In this document: piece after piece, positions 6,371-8,049 of the stretch
How the letters are laid out: every line of letters begins with the position of its first letter
Numbering within the stretch: the stretch's first letter is position 1
Assembly: GCA_002691565.1 (NCBI GenBank)
Contig: NZIH01000009.1
Location: forward strand, 28,178-36,226
Direction: 5' to 3'
Length of the DNA stretch: 8,049 nucleotides
Source: Halieaceae bacterium
Lineage (GTDB): Bacteria; Pseudomonadota; Gammaproteobacteria; Pseudomonadales; Halieaceae
Notes under the pieces: model-generated
Databases searched by the model: none
Told to the model about the DNA's origin: nothing
What the model saw: the letters and a program-made list of their open reading frames with translations, nothing else
Translations under genes and position numbers: made by a program

Positions 6371-6435
6371 AATAACTAAACTTGCAGCCTGAATGGCTCG
6401 TAATGAATACAGAGTCCTATGGTACCAGAGCCCAC
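6371..6435. promoter_or_regulatory. Divergent intergenic region, probable promoters of rnm operon and yciB
   Basis: This 65-base gap separates two operons that point away from each other, so promoters for both are expected here or slightly inside the flanking genes. It is relatively AT-rich at both ends (AATAACTAAA and TAATGAATACA). I could not identify a convincing -35/-10 pair with correct spacing on either strand; TTGCAG at 6382 has no good -10 partner. No operator-like palindrome was seen. The call rests on gene orientation. Confidence 0.4.
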
Positions 6436-7038
6436 ATGAAGCAACTCCTAGAATTCTTACCGCTTATCGTTTTTGTCATCGTCTTCCGTATGTCGGGGAC
6501 GACCTTAGGTGTTGGCGACTTCGAATACACCTTCGATGGCATCTACACGGCCACCCTTGCGTTGATCCTTGCAACGGTGCTGCAGGTTGTCATGGTAAAG
6601 TTGATCTGGGGCTCGGTGGAAAAACGACTCTTCGGTGTCGCCGCCGCCGTCATTTTATTTGGTGGGGCGACGGTGTTGCTCGAGGACCCCGTCTTTATTT
6701 TCTGGAAACCTACGGTATTCAACTGGGCGCTGGCAGGCCTTTGTGTGGTGTGGCATGTCGTGCGCGGAAAAAGCTTTTTTCAGGCGTTATTGCCCAACGA
6801 CATAGAGATGCCAAAACAGGTATGGAAGCGCGTGACCGTTGCATCAACCCTTCACTTTTTTACGGTGGGTGCCGTGAACTTATACGTGGCCTACAACTTC
6901 TCCATGGATACATGGGTAACCTTCAAACTCTGGTCCGCCATCCTTTTTACGCTGATCTGGGCCATAGTGATTGGCGTTATCATGGGACCGCACTTGAAAG
7001 AAACCGAAAACGCGGACGACACTACAAAAACCTTCTAG
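6436..7038 (+). CDS. yciB: YciB, inner membrane-spanning septation protein A (IspZ family)
   Basis: A small integral inner-membrane protein linked to cell envelope synthesis and septation, reported to contact elongation and division proteins. At 200 residues it starts MKQLLEFLPLIVFVIVFR like E. coli YciB (179 residues). Hydrophobic segments lie at about 3-18, 36-55, 66-82, 93-109, 135-152 and 164-184. Family features include GGATVLLEDPVFIFWKPTV (76-94), LPNDIEMPKQVWKRV (119-133), and NLYVAYNFSMDTWVTFKLW (148-166). The difference from E. coli is mainly a longer loop after the first helix (about 19-35) and a short polar tail. ATG 6436 is chosen by homology; ATG 6403 and TTG 6382 are in frame upstream and would add unconserved residues. 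No strong ribosome binding site is visible (only AGAG at 6427-6430). It is divergent from rnm and precedes the SH3b gene by 23 bases. Confidence 0.93.
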   Translation: MKQLLEFLPLIVFVIVFRMSGTTLGVGDFEYTFDGIYTATLALILATVLQVVMVKLIWGSVEKRLFGVAAAVILFGGATVLLEDPVFIFWKPTVFNWALAGLCVVWHVVRGKSFFQALLPNDIEMPKQVWKRVTVASTLHFFTVGAVNLYVAYNFSMDTWVTFKLWSAILFTLIWAIVIGVIMGPHLKETENADDTTKTF

Positions 7039-7061
7039 CGCCTTCTGGGGGCAAGCAACTT

Positions 7062-7769
7062 ATGCGAATTCTTGGATTAACCTTACTAAATAGTTTTGCT
7101 GTGCTTACCTGCTCAGTCACGATGGCGCAGGAAGACACCGATCCGTCAGCGGTAAAAGAAACACGCTACGTCACCGATCTTATTTTCACCCCTGTCCGCA
7201 CAGGCCCCGGTGGTGATTATCGAATCATTAACAAAGGCCTCGCGTCAGGCACCGAAGTGACCTATTACGGCACCACAGAAGATGGTGTGTGGGCAGAGGT
7301 AGAGACCAGGGGCGGCACACGCGGTTATTTGAGGGCGCAATATCTGCAAACAGACATTCCCCGTGCCAATCAGCTCAATGCACTGGAGGCTGAGCTAGGG
7401 GCGAGTCAGGAACGGGCATCGACGCTTCAGCAAAACCTCGATGAGGCGATGGAGCAATTAACGTCCGGTGACTCCGAAATGAGCTCAACGGCCGCAGCGC
7501 TCGCCGAAACCCGTGCCGAGCTCGGCGAGATCAAGCGCATCTCGGCCAACGCAATTCAGCTCGACCAGTTGACCAAGGAGTTGACGGGCAAGCTGGAAGA
7601 CGCGAGAACACGCAACGACTTACTCAAGCTAGAAAAAGCCCGCCTGGAAGACCGTGTAGCGAATAGTCGATGGCTCGAAGGCTTGCTGTCTGTACTGGCT
7701 GGCATTTTCATCGCCCTTCTCGTCCCTCGACTCACTGTGAAGCGCCGCCGAAATGATGGCTGGCGTTAG
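7062..7769 (+). CDS. TIGR04211/YgiM-type SH3 domain protein with coiled coil and C-terminal membrane anchor
   Basis: A predicted envelope protein of 235 residues. Layout: a signal peptide at 1-22 (MRILGLTLLN..., likely cleavage after TMA), a bacterial SH3 domain at about 33-97 (ETRYVTD, PVRTGPGGDYRI, GTEVTYYG, WAEVETRGGTRGYLRAQYL), a Glu/Ala/Leu-rich coiled-coil stretch at about 100-200, a membrane helix at about 204-222, and a basic tail RRRNDGWR. Expected topology is a periplasmic domain tethered to the inner membrane. The ETRYV start of the SH3 and the RKRKD-W-like tail resemble E. coli YgiM. The function is not established; SH3b domains often bind cell-wall peptides. The start ATG at 7062 directly precedes the signal peptide; only GGGGG about 11 bases upstream could serve as ribosome binding site. 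The same frame stays open back to about 6393, but that part is the out-of-frame shadow of yciB. Likely cotranscribed with yciB and the isomerase. Confidence 0.87.
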   Translation: MRILGLTLLNSFAVLTCSVTMAQEDTDPSAVKETRYVTDLIFTPVRTGPGGDYRIINKGLASGTEVTYYGTTEDGVWAEVETRGGTRGYLRAQYLQTDIPRANQLNALEAELGASQERASTLQQNLDEAMEQLTSGDSEMSSTAAALAETRAELGEIKRISANAIQLDQLTKELTGKLEDARTRNDLLKLEKARLEDRVANSRWLEGLLSVLAGIFIALLVPRLTVKRRRNDGWR

Positions 7770-7775
7770 CTACTT

Positions 7776-7780
7776 AAGGA
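7776..7780 (+). promoter_or_regulatory. Ribosome binding site of the cyclophilin gene
   Basis: AAGGA lies 7 bases before the GTG at 7788. It supports GTG as the start; the overlapping ATG at 7786 runs straight into TGA and cannot be used. Confidence 0.7.
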
Positions 7781-7787
7781 ATCTGAT

Positions 7788-8049
7788 GTGACCTACCTCA
7801 ATACGCTCGTACAGCGCCTGCTTTGCCTAGCCATTATTGTTTTGAGCTCCTCGGCGATAGCAGAGAACCCCATCGTTAAGCTTGAAACCAGCGAGGGTGC
7901 TATTACCGTTGTGCTATTCGCTGATAAGGCGCCCCAAACCGTCGAAAACTTCCTCGCCCACGTCGATGAAGGCTTCTACGAAAACACGGTCTTCCATCGA
8001 GTCATTGACAACTTCATGGTTCAGGGCGGCGGCTTTGATGTAGACCTCA
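7788..8049 (+). CDS. ppiA: Periplasmic cyclophilin-type peptidyl-prolyl cis-trans isomerase (5' part, cut by window end)
   Basis: The first 87 residues of a secreted cyclophilin, which speeds proline isomerisation during folding of exported proteins. A signal peptide covers about 1-25 (charged start, LLCLAIIVLSSSAIA, cleavage after AIA). The mature part opens with PIVKLETSEGAITVVLF, then KAPQTVENF (47-55), GFYENTVFHRVI (62-73) with the catalytic Arg71, and FMVQGGGF (76-83) with Gln79 of the active site. The order follows E. coli PpiA. The remaining catalytic residues lie beyond the window. The start is GTG 7788, supported by AAGGA 7 bases upstream; the gene begins 18 bases after the SH3b gene, so they are probably cotranscribed. 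Cytoplasmic PpiB has no signal peptide, which is why PpiA is preferred; a different exported cyclophilin paralogue remains possible. Confidence 0.88.
   Translation, partial: MTYLNTLVQRLLCLAIIVLSSSAIAENPIVKLETSEGAITVVLFADKAPQTVENFLAHVDEGFYENTVFHRVIDNFMVQGGGFDVDL

Noticed and set aside
7101..7130. Cysteine at residue 17 of the SH3b protein as a lipoprotein site
   Set aside because: The residues before it (V-L-T) do not form a standard lipobox, and a normal TMA cleavage site follows, with a separate C-terminal membrane anchor.
6393..7769. A continuous plus-strand reading frame that could suggest a 458-residue fusion with an SH3 domain
   Set aside because: The part before 7062 is yciB read in another frame: it is rich in Arg, Cys and His with no domain character, while the true start at 7062 begins a normal signal peptide.
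1..8049. Search for mobile elements, CRISPR repeats, tRNA/rRNA, riboswitches, defence or toxin genes
   Set aside because: Nothing of this kind was seen: the window is almost wholly filled by conserved housekeeping genes and no gap exceeds 65 bases.

Overview
The window reads as ordinary chromosome from a gammaproteobacterium, most likely a marine, Pseudomonas/Cellvibrionales-like lineage. The evidence is the gene set and order: an MtaD-type deaminase, UbiG, MupP and YciK in one run, then RNase AM, YciO, ScpA, ScpB and RluB in another, with YciB divergent from them. The best remembered matches are to E. coli and Pseudomonas proteins. The genus cannot be fixed from this sequence alone. GC content is moderate, coding density is very high, and no tRNA, rRNA, CRISPR array, transposon, phage gene or long intergenic gap was seen.

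Left block (1-2339, + strand): the last 56 codons of a TRZ/ATZ-type deaminase (mtaD-like), then ubiG (ubiquinone O-methyltransferase), mupP (MurNAc-6-phosphate phosphatase of peptidoglycan recycling) and yciK (short-chain dehydrogenase of unknown substrate). The last three overlap at their start and stop codons (GTGA, TAATG) and look translationally coupled. UbiG releases S-adenosylhomocysteine and the upstream deaminase family can act on it, which is a plausible metabolic link.

Middle block (2400-6370, - strand, transcribed right to left): rnm (RNase AM, PHP phosphoesterase), yciO, scpA, scpB and rluB. Neighbouring genes overlap by 4 bases or a little more, or lie 8 bases apart, so they form one tight operon. 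It joins RNA end processing, a TsaC-like protein without the TsaC signature residues, the two kleisin-complex subunits that work with SMC in chromosome segregation, and a 23S rRNA pseudouridine synthase. It converges on yciK across a 60-base gap holding only an imperfect dyad.

Right block (6436-8049, + strand): yciB (inner-membrane septation protein A), an envelope protein with signal peptide, SH3b domain, coiled coil and C-terminal membrane anchor (TIGR04211/YgiM type), and the start of an exported cyclophilin-type peptidyl-prolyl isomerase that runs off the window. All three are cell-envelope proteins. The 65 bases between rnm and yciB are the only obvious place for a divergent promoter pair.

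I found no convincing undescribed system. The points most worth a second look are modest: the non-TsaC active site of YciO, the acidic N-terminal extension and uncertain start of ScpA, the placement of the SH3b-coiled-coil protein with two envelope genes, and the orphan dehydrogenase YciK coupled to ubiG and mupP.
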